From Streptomyces sp. RPT161 (GTDB lineage Bacteria; Actinomycetota; Actinomycetes; Streptomycetales; Streptomycetaceae), in the NCBI RefSeq assembly GCF_027533845.1, contig NZ_JAPZVN010000022.1, forward strand, positions 1 to 64,000: DNA of 64,000 nt, in the 5' to 3' direction. The position numbers were made by a program, and so were the translations under genes. The notes below the pieces were generated by a model. The model did not search any database, was not told the DNA's origin, and worked only from the letters and a program-made list of their open reading frames with translations. Numbering within the stretch: position 1 is the stretch's first letter; the number at the start of each line of letters is the position of its first letter. Positions 28,679 through 37,760 of the stretch are shown here, one piece after another.

Positions 28679-29329
28679 GTGGCCTGCGACCTATGGTTGG
28701 TCCCCCTGGTCGATGTGCTGTGTCACAGCCCGGAAAACCCGTTCGCGGAAGAGATCGGCGCGTACAACAAGGCACTTGGCGAGGCGGGCCTGCCGCCGGT
28801 GCCGATCCACGGCTACATGCCCGGACTGTCGGGGGACGTCGCCCCGGTCGCCGGGTTCGACTACGCGGCGCTGCACTTCCTGCGCCGCGCCCACATGCTG
28901 ATGCTGTGCGGGCTTGAGGTGACGCCGGTCGGTGAACTCGGCGGAGACTACGAGCAGTTGCTGGAGATGTTCGAGTCCGCGGCGCAGCAGTCGCACCTGG
29001 TCTGGCACTACGACCACGCGGGCGCGTACGTACCGCTGGACTTTCCCGCACCGGTGGTGAACGACGAACTCCTCGCGGGCGGTGGGCCGTTGGGGTCCAG
29101 CCATGGGCTGCTGCGCGAACTGGAGTCGGTGGCACCGGCGATCGGCGTCGACCCGGCCAACCCGCCGCTGGCGCCGGCCCCACCGGAGCGGCCGACGGCG
29201 CTCGACGAACCGGCCGCACAGATCCCGTACGAGGACCATCCGTTCGCCCGGGAGCGGCACGTCTGGCTGGGGCTGCACGCGGCGGCGACCCGCAGCCTGG
29301 CCCAGGGCTCGATGATCATGTTCAGCTGA
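28679..29329 (+). CDS. Conserved hypothetical protein (216 aa)
   Basis: GTG at 28679, GGAG about 7 nt upstream, behind a good promoter. Soluble protein, no signal peptide: VACDLWLVPLVDVLCHSPENPFAEEIGAYNKALGEAGLPPVPI, a GFDYAALHFLRRAHMLMLCGLEVTP segment, GLLRELESVAPAIGVDP, and a Pro-rich stretch (~160-185) before HPFARERHVWLGLHAAATRSLAQGSMIMFS (all seen in parts). I do not recognise a domain. The next gene is convergent (SLATT protein). Confidence 0.7.
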   Translation: MACDLWLVPLVDVLCHSPENPFAEEIGAYNKALGEAGLPPVPIHGYMPGLSGDVAPVAGFDYAALHFLRRAHMLMLCGLEVTPVGELGGDYEQLLEMFESAAQQSHLVWHYDHAGAYVPLDFPAPVVNDELLAGGGPLGSSHGLLRELESVAPAIGVDPANPPLAPAPPERPTALDEPAAQIPYEDHPFARERHVWLGLHAAATRSLAQGSMIMFS

Positions 29330-29365
29330 GCGGCGGCGCGGTCCGTGGGCCTGCGAGGAGAACCC

Positions 29366-30199
29366 TTACCTCCCAGGACCCTCCGGTGGGCGCTGCCGGG
29401 GCATGTTGGGGCGGTTTCCGGGCGGCAGCGGAAACCGCCCGAGCTGCTGCCCGCCCTCGCCGCGCCGCCAGGACACCAGGGCCTGGGTGCGCAGCGGCGC
29501 GGTTCCGGCGCCGAACTCCACCATCCACTCGGCCGTCTCGCCACGCACCAGCTCCGAGACGTCCTCGCTGAACCCGCGCAGCACCGCCAGGCACCGCTCA
29601 GCGGCCTCGCTCGCGGTGCCCTCCGTGGGGCCGAGCACCTCGCGTACGCTCTCCGACGCCCAGTCGAACCGCAGCTTCTCCAGTCGCCGTTGCACCGCCT
29701 GCGCGGTCGCCACGTCGCGCATCCACCCGGAGGTCAGGCCGAACCACCGGTCGACGCCCACGCAGACCGCGGCGGCCAGCAGCCCCAGGTAGCCCCAGGC
29801 CGCCAGGTCGCTCGCGGTGTGCGTCAACTGCACCAGCGGCAGCGCCAGTCCGGTGGCCACCCCGAGCACCGTGGCGATCCGCAGCGCGCGGGCCCAGCGG
29901 CGCTTCCACACCCGGTCCGCCAGGTACCAGTCGGCGGTGCGCAGCGCGCTGTCCTCGGCCCAGCGGTACAGCTCGCCGAGGCGGCGCGCCGGGTCGCCCC
30001 AGTCGCCGAGCGGGAACGGGACGCCGCGCAGATCCCCCTGCGGTGGACCGCCGCGCCGGGGAGTGCCGTCCACCCGCCCCACGGGCGGCCGACCGGACGG
30101 TGCCGCGTCGCCGCCCGCCCGGCCCAGCGGCCACAGGCCGCGCCCCGGGCCGTTCCCCTCCTGAGGGGTCCCCTCGGGGTGCTTGTCCGGTTGGCTCAC
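29366..30199 (-). CDS. SLATT-domain membrane protein
   Basis: 277 residues from GTG at 30199 (GAGGGAG RBS 8 nt upstream); a longer open frame reaches into purD antisense and is not coding. About 75 Pro/Gly-rich N-terminal residues, then the SLATT architecture: amphipathic helices LGELYRWAEDSALRTADWYLADRVWKRRWARALR (in parts), two transmembrane helices (IATVLGVATGLALPLVQL and WGYLGLLAAAVCVGV), and a long helical tail VQRRLEKLRFDWASESVREVL. SLATT proteins are predicted pore-forming effectors of SMODS/SLOG (nucleotide second messenger) conflict systems; no nucleotidyltransferase or SLOG gene is nearby here. Divergent from purD. Confidence 0.72.
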   Translation of the reverse strand: MSQPDKHPEGTPQEGNGPGRGLWPLGRAGGDAAPSGRPPVGRVDGTPRRGGPPQGDLRGVPFPLGDWGDPARRLGELYRWAEDSALRTADWYLADRVWKRRWARALRIATVLGVATGLALPLVQLTHTASDLAAWGYLGLLAAAVCVGVDRWFGLTSGWMRDVATAQAVQRRLEKLRFDWASESVREVLGPTEGTASEAAERCLAVLRGFSEDVSELVRGETAEWMVEFGAGTAPLRTQALVSWRRGEGGQQLGRFPLPPGNRPNMPRQRPPEGPGR

Positions 30200-30403
30200 C
30201 CGTAGAACTCCCTCGCACTCGCGTCGTCCCGCCGAAATCCCCTTCTTACCGCCGAACGGCTGACCACGGGGGCACGATCGACGGAATTCCGCCCGAAAGT
30301 GCCGTGTGGTCGGGTATATGCGCCTCGACGTGTTACCCGAAAGAGTGAAGCCGGGAGAAAGGGCGGCTGGGTGGGGGAAGACCCTCGCAACTAGGCTGAC
30401 CCC

Positions 30404-31654
30404 GTGAAGGTCCTCGTAATCGGCGGTGGCGCCCGCGAACACGCCCTGTGCCGCGCCCTCTCCCTCGACCCCGACGTCACCTCCCTGCACTGCGCGCCCG
30501 GCAACGCCGGAATCGCCGAGGTCGCCGAACAGCACCCGGTGGACGTGCTCGACGGTGAGGCCGTCGCAGACCTCGCCGCCCGGCTCGCCGCCGACCTGGT
30601 CGTGGTGGGCCCGGAGGCCCCGCTGGTGGCCGGCGTCGCCGACGCGGTGCGCGCCCGCGGCATCCCGTGCTTCGGACCGTCCCGCGAGGCGGCCCGGTTG
30701 GAGGGCTCCAAGGCATTCGCGAAGGACGTGATGGCCGCCGCGGGGGTGCCCACCGCCCGTTCCTACGTGTGCACCACGCGGGAGGAGATCGACAGGGCGC
30801 TCGACGCCTTCGGCGCGCCGTACGTCGTCAAGGACGACGGGCTCGCCGCGGGCAAGGGCGTGGTGGTCACCGAGGACCCGGCGACCGCCAGGGAGCACGC
30901 GCTGGCCTGCGACCGGGTGGTCATCGAGGAGTTCCTGGACGGCCCCGAGGTCTCGCTGTTCGCGATCACCGACGGCACCACCGTGCTGCCGCTGCAGCCC
31001 GCGCAGGACTTCAAGCGGGCGTACGACGCGGACCAGGGCCCGAACACCGGTGGCATGGGCGCGTACTCGCCGCTGCCGTGGGCCGACGCGAAGCTGGTGG
31101 ACGAGGTCATGTCGACCGTGCTCCAGCCCACGGTGGACGAACTGCGCCGGCGCGGCACGCCGTTCGCCGGTCTGCTGTACGCGGGCCTGGCGATCACCTC
31201 GCGCGGGGTGCGGGTCATCGAGTTCAACGCCCGCTTCGGCGACCCGGAGACCCAGGTCGTGCTCGCCCGGCTGAAGACCCCGCTGGCCAGTGTGCTGCTG
31301 AACGCGGCGACCGGTCGGCTGGACGAGGAGCCGCCGCTGCGGTGGAGCGACGGCGCGGCGGTGACCGTCGTGATCGCCTCGCACAACTACCCCGCCACCC
31401 CCCGCACCGGTGACCCCATCGAGGGGCTTGAGGCGGTGCCGTCCAACGACCCTCATACGTATGTACTGCATGCGGGTACGAAGTGTGATGCAGAGGGACG
31501 CGTGGTGAGCGCGGGCGGCCGGGTACTGTCCGTGACCGCGACGGGTACGGATTTGGCCAAAGCTCGGGAGCGCGCGTACGCCGGTGTCGACCTGATCCAC
31601 CTGGACGGATCACACCACCGGAGGGACATCGCCAAGGCGGCGGCGGAGGGCTGA
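30404..31654 (+). CDS. purD: Phosphoribosylamine-glycine ligase (GARS)
   Basis: 416 residues, GTG at 30404; -10-like TAGGCT (30392-30397) 6 nt upstream suggests a leaderless message. ATP-grasp enzyme: [17 protein letters not shown] at the N-terminus, [15 protein letters not shown], the ATP-grasp loop [43 protein letters not shown] and [14 protein letters not shown]. Second step of purine synthesis (phosphoribosylamine + Gly to GAR). Divergent from the SLATT gene. Confidence 0.97.
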   Translation: MKVLVIGGGAREHALCRALSLDPDVTSLHCAPGNAGIAEVAEQHPVDVLDGEAVADLAARLAADLVVVGPEAPLVAGVADAVRARGIPCFGPSREAARLEGSKAFAKDVMAAAGVPTARSYVCTTREEIDRALDAFGAPYVVKDDGLAAGKGVVVTEDPATAREHALACDRVVIEEFLDGPEVSLFAITDGTTVLPLQPAQDFKRAYDADQGPNTGGMGAYSPLPWADAKLVDEVMSTVLQPTVDELRRRGTPFAGLLYAGLAITSRGVRVIEFNARFGDPETQVVLARLKTPLASVLLNAATGRLDEEPPLRWSDGAAVTVVIASHNYPATPRTGDPIEGLEAVPSNDPHTYVLHAGTKCDAEGRVVSAGGRVLSVTATGTDLAKARERAYAGVDLIHLDGSHHRRDIAKAAAEG

Positions 31655-31708
31655 AACGGAGCCTCCTGCTCCGGGGCGCCACCATCGGGTGAGCCCTTGC
31701 CCATCCGG

Positions 31709-31737
31709 CTGACGCGGCCCCCGCTCGCAACTAGGGT
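31709..31737 (+). promoter_or_regulatory. Promoter of a leaderless small ORF
   Basis: CTGACG (31709-31714), 17-bp spacer, TAGGGT (31732-31737); the predicted transcription start coincides with the ATG at 31745. The stretch CTCGCAACTAGG overlapping the -10 is also present at the purD start (30386-30397). Confidence 0.65.
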
Positions 31738-31744
31738 GCCCCGC

Positions 31745-31879
31745 ATGCGGACTCCAGCCGTGCCCTTAAGGCAACTGGCCGCACCGCATTGCGATGTCAG
31801 TGGGCAGTGCCACAGTGGGGGGATGAAGCAACGCCGTCGGCGTCTCGTTCTCAGCGGGGCCTTCTCAGCTAGGGGGTGA
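31745..31879 (+). CDS. Leaderless 44-aa ORF coupled to the next gene
   Basis: ATG at 31745 lies 7 nt after a -10 hexamer, so it would be translated leaderless; TGA at 31877-31879 overlaps the GTG (31876) of the following membrane-protein gene (GTGA). The peptide has two Cys and two His near its middle (HCDVSGQCH) and a basic run (KQRRRR). No homologue recognised. It may be a real small protein or a leader ORF whose translation drives the downstream start. Confidence 0.5.
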   Translation: MRTPAVPLRQLAAPHCDVSGQCHSGGMKQRRRRLVLSGAFSARG

Positions 31880-33570
31880 ACAGCTCGGTGGCCGGTGAAG
31901 ACGCAGCACGCACCCGCGCCCTCGCGGTGCTCCGCATCCGCAGCACCGCGCTGGCGGTCGCCCTGCTGCCCGCCGCCTTCGCGGTGGTGCTGCTGGTCGC
32001 CGGTGCCACCGGCCGGATCGGCGGCGGGGGCTGGGACGCGCTGCGCTGGGCCGTACTGGGCGGCGCGCTGGCGGTGCTGGTGCTGGCGGGCGGAGTGGCC
32101 GCGGTGATCGTACGGGCCAGGCCCGCCGTCAGCCCGACCGTGCCGGTGGCCGAGTCCTGCGCGCCCGAGCTGTACCGGATGGTGCGTGACCTGGCCGGAC
32201 GCCTCCAGGTACCGGCGCCGTCGGCGATAGCGCTCACCCCGGACTGCGACAGCTGGCTGGAGGACCGCAGCCACCAGCGGCACCGCACGGGCCGTGCCGG
32301 CCGTCGGCTGGCGCGCCGGGCGCCGCAGGCCCCGGTGCTGGTCATCGGCTCGCCGTTCATGTGGTGGATGCGGGTGGCCGAGCTACGCGCGCTGCTCGCC
32401 CCGGTCGTCGCGGGCACCGGACCGTCCGCCGACCCGGACATAGCCGCCGCCCGGCGCTTCGTACGCGGGCTGGACGCCGCCGTGGCGGTGTCGGCGCAGG
32501 GTGCCGCCGTGCCGGGCGGGCGCGGCGGGCTGACCCGGATGGTCCGGCGCCCGGCGCTGGCGTTCATCGGCTGGGTGGCCCGGCTGCTGCTGCGCGGCTG
32601 CCGGGCGCACATCGCCGAGATGGAGCGCGCGGTCGCGGCGGCGGCCTCGGAGCGCGCGCAGGCGGTGGACTACGGGCTGCGGATCGTCGCCCAGGAGCAG
32701 GTCGGCCTGGCGTACGCCGGGTGGGACCGGCTGCTCACCCGGGTGGCGCTGCCCGCCTGGCGGATGGGCCGCTGGCCGTCCCGGCTGGACGCGGGCGTGG
32801 TCTCGGCGCTCACCGAGCTGTCCCGCCGGGACCGGCTGGCCGAGGGCTTCGAGAGCAGACTCGGTGAACGCCCCGCCTGCGACCTGCTGGAAGAACCCGG
32901 CACGATCGACGAGGCGGCCTCCCTGCTCGCCGCCCGCCTCTTCCACGGCGTCCCGTCGCGCTCCGCCATCGGCTGGTCCCCGGTCGCCTGGGAGGCGTAC
33001 CCCGAAGAAGTGGTCGACCGCATATGGCGCAGCGACGCCGCGCGGCTGCACCGGGTGCTGGACGAGCTGTCGCCGCCCGCCGGAGTGCCGGACGGCGCCG
33101 GGATCGGCGAGGGGCACGGCCCTGCCAAGGCGACCCTCGCCCGTGTGCTGGACCGGCTCTCGCAGGGCGGCAGCGAGGAACTCGCGGCCCGGATCAGCGT
33201 GTTGCAGGCGCGCGAGGAACGTGAACAGGCGCAGGCCGAAACGCTGGTAGGGCCCACCGTGCCGACCGCCGCCGTGGGCCCGGAGGGCGACCCGGCCACC
33301 CCCGTCTACCAGTTGCTTCCGCCGCGCACCGGCCGTGAGCTGCTCACCGACCACGTCACCGCGATGGTGTGCTGCGCCGCCGTGGACACCGCCGGCGCCG
33401 CCCCCGGGCTCGACTGGCTGGACGGTCCGGCGCTGCTGGTCGGCGGCACCCCTCGGTCTGACCTGTCCTGGCCGGTGCTGCGGCTGGTGGAGAACGGAGA
33501 CGCCGCGCCACTGCGGTCCTGGCTGAACGCGGTCGGGGTCCGCCTGGAGAAGCCGGTGCGGCTTGTCTGA
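31876..33570 (+). CDS. M48 peptidase-like membrane protein lacking the zinc motif
   Basis: 564 residues from GTG at 31876 (supported by the GTGA overlap with the upstream small ORF; GTG 31888 is an alternative). Two transmembrane helices near the N-terminus (~30-75), then a region resembling HtpX/M48 peptidases: APELYRMVRDLAGRLQVPAPSAIALTPDC, VLVIGSPFMWWMRVAELRALLAPVVAG, and DAAVAVSAQG further on. In M48 peptidases the helix after ELRA(V/L)LA carries HExxH; here that position reads PVVAG, so zinc binding is lost. The ~300-residue C-terminal part is alpha-helical and unrecognised. Probably a non-catalytic membrane protein. Confidence 0.65.
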   Translation: MNSSVAGEDAARTRALAVLRIRSTALAVALLPAAFAVVLLVAGATGRIGGGGWDALRWAVLGGALAVLVLAGGVAAVIVRARPAVSPTVPVAESCAPELYRMVRDLAGRLQVPAPSAIALTPDCDSWLEDRSHQRHRTGRAGRRLARRAPQAPVLVIGSPFMWWMRVAELRALLAPVVAGTGPSADPDIAAARRFVRGLDAAVAVSAQGAAVPGGRGGLTRMVRRPALAFIGWVARLLLRGCRAHIAEMERAVAAAASERAQAVDYGLRIVAQEQVGLAYAGWDRLLTRVALPAWRMGRWPSRLDAGVVSALTELSRRDRLAEGFESRLGERPACDLLEEPGTIDEAASLLAARLFHGVPSRSAIGWSPVAWEAYPEEVVDRIWRSDAARLHRVLDELSPPAGVPDGAGIGEGHGPAKATLARVLDRLSQGGSEELAARISVLQAREEREQAQAETLVGPTVPTAAVGPEGDPATPVYQLLPPRTGRELLTDHVTAMVCCAAVDTAGAAPGLDWLDGPALLVGGTPRSDLSWPVLRLVENGDAAPLRSWLNAVGVRLEKPVRLV

Positions 33571-33809
33571 TTCGACGGCTGGTGGCTCCACCGACGGCCC
33601 GCTAGCGGCCACCACACTGCCCTACTCACGTCACATCGGTCTCATCGGTCGCATCTCGGCAGACAGCGCAGATGACCGGAAATGGACCCTTCACCGCGAA
33701 TCTGTTCCGATAATTAGCCACTAAGGGTGATGGACGGACCGCATTGTGTGATGTGCTGGGGCAAACAGCAGGCGCACCGCCAGCAGGACAAGGCGGGGAG
33801 GGGATTCTC

Positions 33810-35336
33810 GTGGGGACGGACCAGATCCGGCGCTGGGACTCCGGGGCCCTCGCGCACGCCGTGACCGACCCCTTCGGCCAGGGGCCACTGCCCTGGCTGC
33901 GCGGCCGGGAGTACTACCTGGACGGATCGGGGCAACTGCTGCCCTGGTACGTGGAGTTGGCCGCCATCGACGCGATGGACGCCCTCGACGGCGAACGCGT
34001 TCCCGAGCAGCGCTCGATGCGCAGGCATGTGTCGGGACCGCGCAACGCCGATGACGTGCGCCTGCAGATCAAGGGCTTCGCCTCGTCCGGCTCCGTCATG
34101 CCCGGCGGGAGCGTCGACTTCCACATCACCGTCGATCCGCCGCAGCAGTTCAGCGTCGACGTCTACCGGATCGGGCACTACGGCGGTGACGGCGCCGCCC
34201 ACATCACCACCAGCCCCCGGCTGTCCGGCATCGTCCAGCCGCCGCCGCTGGCCGCGGGGCGCACCGTCTCCTGCCACCACTGGTGGCTGTCCTGGCGGTT
34301 GCAGGTCCCCTCGTACTGGAACACCGGCGCCTATGTCGCGGTGCTCACCACCGCCGACGGCTACCGCAGCCACGTCCCGTTCACCGTTCGAGACTCCCGG
34401 CCCGCCGATCTGCTGCTGGTGCTGCCAGACATCACCTGGCAGGCGTACAACCTCTATCCCGAGGACGGCCGCACCGGCGCCAGCCTCTACCACGCGTGGG
34501 ACCAGGAGGGCCGACTGCTCGGCGAGGAGGCCGCCGCGGTGACCGTCTCCTTCGACCGCCCCTACGCGGGTGCCGGCCTGCCGCTGCATGTGGGCCACGC
34601 CTACGACTTCATCCGCTGGGCCGAACGTTACGGCTACGACCTCGCGTACGCCGACACCCGCGATCTGCACGCCGGACGCATCGACCCCGGCCGCTACCGG
34701 GGCATGGTCTTCCCCGGGCACGACGAGTACTGGTCGGTGTCCATGCGCCGGGCCGTCGAGCGGGCCCGGGACCAGGGCACCTCGCTGGTGTTCCTGTCCG
34801 CCAACACCATGTACTGGCAGATCGAGTTGGGGCCTTCTCCCGCGTCCGCCCCCGACCGGCTGCTCACCTGCCGCAAGCGGCGCCGCGACCCCGGTGATCC
34901 GCGCGGGCGCACCGCGCTGTGGCGGGACATGGGCGAGCCGGAACAGCAGCTGCTCGGGGTGCAGTACGCGGGCCGGGTACCCGAACCGTCGCCGCTGGTG
35001 GTGCGCAACGCCGACCATTGGCTGTGGCAGGCCACCGGCGCCGACGAGGGTGACGAACTGCCCGGCCTGGTCGCGGGCGAGGCGGACCGTTACTTCCCGC
35101 GTACCGCGCTGCCGGAGTACACCGACCGGATCCTGCTCGCACACTCCCCGTACGAGGACACCCAGGGGGCGCGGGTGCACCAGGAGACCTCGCTGTACCG
35201 GGCGCCCAGCGGCGCGTATGTCTTCGCCTCCGGCACTTTCGCCTGGTCGCCGGCGCTGGACCGGCCCGGCCATGTCGACCCCCGGGTGCAGCGGGCCACC
35301 GCCAACCTGCTGGACCGCATCTGCAAGCGGGACTGA
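33810..35336 (+). CDS. N,N-dimethylformamidase beta subunit-like protein
   Basis: 508 residues from GTG at 33810, with GGGAGGGGA 6-7 nt upstream; the frame is open for 22 more codons with no supporting RBS. Features: VDVYRIGHYGGDGA, TWQAYNLYPEDGRTGASLY, VSFDRPYAGAGLPLHVGHAYDFIRWAERYGYDLAYADTRDLH (in parts), YRGMVFPGHDEYWSVSMRRAVERARDQGTSLVFLSANTMYWQIE (in parts). This is the class of the large subunit of dimethylformamidase, whose C-terminal domain has a glutamine amidotransferase-like fold. No alpha subunit is present, so DMF hydrolysis is not implied; secreted relatives exist but no signal peptide is seen. Confidence 0.78.
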   Translation: MGTDQIRRWDSGALAHAVTDPFGQGPLPWLRGREYYLDGSGQLLPWYVELAAIDAMDALDGERVPEQRSMRRHVSGPRNADDVRLQIKGFASSGSVMPGGSVDFHITVDPPQQFSVDVYRIGHYGGDGAAHITTSPRLSGIVQPPPLAAGRTVSCHHWWLSWRLQVPSYWNTGAYVAVLTTADGYRSHVPFTVRDSRPADLLLVLPDITWQAYNLYPEDGRTGASLYHAWDQEGRLLGEEAAAVTVSFDRPYAGAGLPLHVGHAYDFIRWAERYGYDLAYADTRDLHAGRIDPGRYRGMVFPGHDEYWSVSMRRAVERARDQGTSLVFLSANTMYWQIELGPSPASAPDRLLTCRKRRRDPGDPRGRTALWRDMGEPEQQLLGVQYAGRVPEPSPLVVRNADHWLWQATGADEGDELPGLVAGEADRYFPRTALPEYTDRILLAHSPYEDTQGARVHQETSLYRAPSGAYVFASGTFAWSPALDRPGHVDPRVQRATANLLDRICKRD

Positions 35337-35431
35337 ACCGGGGTTGGAAAGGGTGACCGACCCCGGGCCGCGCGGCCGGACGGCGGGTACGGGAGAATCA
35401 GGGCACTTGGACCAACCCACGTGGAGGAACC

Positions 35432-36331
35432 GTGTCCGGATTCGTCGAGAAGCCCGAGCCCGAGCAGGTACCGGGCCTGGTGCATCTGCACACCGGAAAG
35501 GTCCGTGACCTCTACCAGGACGCCGAGGGGCGGCTGGTGATGGTCGCCAGCGACCGCATGTCGGCGTACGACTGGGTGCTTCCGACGGTCATCCCGGACA
35601 AGGGGCGGATCCTCACCCAGCTGTCCCTGTGGTGGTTCGAGCAGCTCGCCGACGTGGTCGCCAACCATGTGATCTCCACCGATCTGCCCGAGGGGGCGCC
35701 CGCCGACTGGGCGGGCCGCACGATGGTCTGCAAGTCCCTGCGCATGGTCCCGGTCGAATGTGTGGCCCGCGGCTACCTGACCGGATCCGGCCTCAAGGAG
35801 TACGAGCGCGACCGTACCGTCTGCGGACTGGCGCTGCCCGAGGGGCTGGTCGACGGATCCGAGCTGCCCGCGCCGATCTTCACCCCGGCGACGAAGGCCG
35901 CGGTCGGCGAGCACGACGAGAACGTCTCCTACGAGGAGGTCGCCCGCCAGGTGGGCGCCGAGACCGCGGCGCTGCTGCGGCAGACGACGCTCGCGGTGTA
36001 CGGGCGGGCCCGTGACATCGCCCGGGAGCGGGGGATCATCCTCGCGGACACGAAGTTCGAATTCGGCTACGAGGGCGGGGAGTTGGTGCTGGCGGACGAG
36101 GTGCTGACGCCGGACTCCTCGCGGTTCTGGCCGGCGGACGGCTGGCAGCCGGGGCGCGCGCAGCCGTCGTTCGACAAGCAGTACGTGCGGGACTGGTTGA
36201 CCTCGGCCGCCTCCGGCTGGGACCGGTCGGCGGACGCTCCTCCTCCGGCGCTGCCGGAGGAGGTCGTCGAGCGGACCAGGGCGAAGTATGTGGAGGCGTA
36301 CGAGCGGCTCACGGGTACGCCCTGGGCGTAG
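35432..36331 (+). CDS. purC: SAICAR synthetase
   Basis: 299 residues, GTG at 35432 with GGAGG upstream. Key segments: HTGKVRDLYQDAEGRLVMVASDRMSAYDWVLPT, VPVECVARGYLTGSGLKEY, IFTPATKAAVGEHDENVS, IILADTKFEFGYEGGELVLADEVLTPDSSRFW (in parts) and FDKQYVRDWL. Converts CAIR plus Asp to SAICAR. Convergent with the MFS gene. Confidence 0.97.
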   Translation: MSGFVEKPEPEQVPGLVHLHTGKVRDLYQDAEGRLVMVASDRMSAYDWVLPTVIPDKGRILTQLSLWWFEQLADVVANHVISTDLPEGAPADWAGRTMVCKSLRMVPVECVARGYLTGSGLKEYERDRTVCGLALPEGLVDGSELPAPIFTPATKAAVGEHDENVSYEEVARQVGAETAALLRQTTLAVYGRARDIARERGIILADTKFEFGYEGGELVLADEVLTPDSSRFWPADGWQPGRAQPSFDKQYVRDWLTSAASGWDRSADAPPPALPEEVVERTRAKYVEAYERLTGTPWA

Positions 36332-36403
36332 GGGGCCTTCTCCCGTCGGCCCTCACCCGGCGTTGCGCACGGTTGGTTGTGGGTCGGGGCGCCCCGCGAA
36401 GAA

Positions 36404-37648
36404 CTATGTGAGCCCCGACGGAGCCGACCCCGTGCCGAAGCGGACGCCCCGTGCCTCCTTGCCGAAGGCGCTGAGGGCGATGACGACGGCCAGCGTCGGG
36501 AAGATCGTCACCATCAGGGCCGTCGGATAGCTGTACTGCTTCGCCAGCGCCTCCTGAATCGGCAGGTTCAGCGCGGCGATGAGATTGCCGAGCTGATACG
36601 TGACGCCGGGATAGAAGCCCCGAATCGCGTCCGGGCTCAGCTCGTTGAGGTGCGCCGGAATCACACCCCAGGCCCCCTGCACACACAACTGCATCAGGAA
36701 CGAGCTGACCGCCAGCCACCCGGCGGTGGTCGACAGGGCGAAGGCCGGAACCACCAGCAGCCCGGCCGCGGCGGCGATCGTGATCACCCGGCGGCGGCCG
36801 AGCCGCTCCGAGTACGCGCCCAGCAGCGGGCCGCCGATCATCGCGCCGACGTTGTAGATGATGGCGATCACGATCGCGGTGTCCGCGGACATCCCCAAGC
36901 CCTTCTTGATGAAGGTCGGGTAGACGTCCTGGGTGCCGTGCGACATCCAGTTGAACGCGGTCATGAGCGCGACGAGGTAGACGAACCGCCGCAGCACGGT
37001 CGGGTTGCGGAACACCTCACGGGCCGGAGTGGCGTTCAGCCGTACCGTGCGCTCCCAGACCTCGCTCTCCTCGACCCTGGTCCGTACGAACAGCGCCACC
37101 AGCGCCGGGACCAGGCTGAACGCGAACAGGCCGCGCCAGCCGAAGGCCGGTTCGATGAAGAGGAACGCGACGGCGGCCAGCAGATAGCCGAAGGAGTAGC
37201 CGCCCTGGAGCATCCCGGACCAGAAGCCGCGCTTCTCGGCCGGGATCTTCTCCATCGCCAGCGCGGCGCCGAGACCCCATTCTCCGCCCATGCCGATGCC
37301 GTACAGCAGCCGCAGCACCAGCAGCACCGTGTAGTTCGGGGCGAAGGCGCAGGCGAAGCCGACGACGGAGTAAAACAGCACGTCGACCATGAGCGGTACG
37401 CGGCGCCCGCGCCGGTCGGCCCACAGTCCGAAGACGAACGCGCCGACCGGCCGCATGATCAGCGTCGCGGTGGTCAGGAACGCCATGTCGGTCAGCGAGA
37501 CCTTGAACTCGTCGGCGATCTCGCTGTAGACGAGGACCACGAGGAAGTAGTCGAAGGCGTCCATCGCCCAGCCCAGATAGGCCGCGACGAACGCGTTGCG
37601 CTGGTCCTTGGTCAGGCCGCGCGCTTGCTCCCGTACCGTACTCAGCAT
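36404..37648 (-). CDS. MFS permease of the sugar/carboxylate symporter type
   Basis: 414 residues, 12 predicted transmembrane helices. MFS motifs: AFDYFLVVLVYSEIADEF at TM1 (the DxF of metabolite:H+ symporters), GLWADRRGRRVPLMVDVLFYS after TM2, LRLLYGIGMGGEWGLGAALA in TM4-5, SERLGRRRVITIAA between TM8 and TM9. Closest families by motif are lactate/sialate/aromatic acid:H+ symporters (JEN1/NanT-like). Substrate unknown. Promoter presumably between 37649 and 37719. Confidence 0.85.
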   Translation of the reverse strand: MLSTVREQARGLTKDQRNAFVAAYLGWAMDAFDYFLVVLVYSEIADEFKVSLTDMAFLTTATLIMRPVGAFVFGLWADRRGRRVPLMVDVLFYSVVGFACAFAPNYTVLLVLRLLYGIGMGGEWGLGAALAMEKIPAEKRGFWSGMLQGGYSFGYLLAAVAFLFIEPAFGWRGLFAFSLVPALVALFVRTRVEESEVWERTVRLNATPAREVFRNPTVLRRFVYLVALMTAFNWMSHGTQDVYPTFIKKGLGMSADTAIVIAIIYNVGAMIGGPLLGAYSERLGRRRVITIAAAAGLLVVPAFALSTTAGWLAVSSFLMQLCVQGAWGVIPAHLNELSPDAIRGFYPGVTYQLGNLIAALNLPIQEALAKQYSYPTALMVTIFPTLAVVIALSAFGKEARGVRFGTGSAPSGLT

Positions 37649-37719
37649 TCTGCGGAAACTATGCCGAGGTCAGGCCCATGTCAACGTCCTGATCATGGCC
37701 CACGCCGAAGCGGAATACA

Positions 37720-37755
37720 CGAAGGCCCCGGTTGGTCAGCCAACCGGGGCCTTCG
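37720..37755 (-). terminator. Terminator of tRNA-Gly(GCC)
   Basis: Perfect 16-bp stem (37720-37735 with 37740-37755) and a 4-nt loop, 5 nt past the 3' end of the minus-strand tRNA-Gly gene. Confidence 0.9.
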
Positions 37756-37760
37756 CTTAC

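Noticed and set aside
29366-31600. 744-residue minus-strand frame joining the SLATT gene with sequence opposite purD
   Set aside because: Only the part after the GTG at 30199 has an RBS and family similarity; the rest is antisense to purD.
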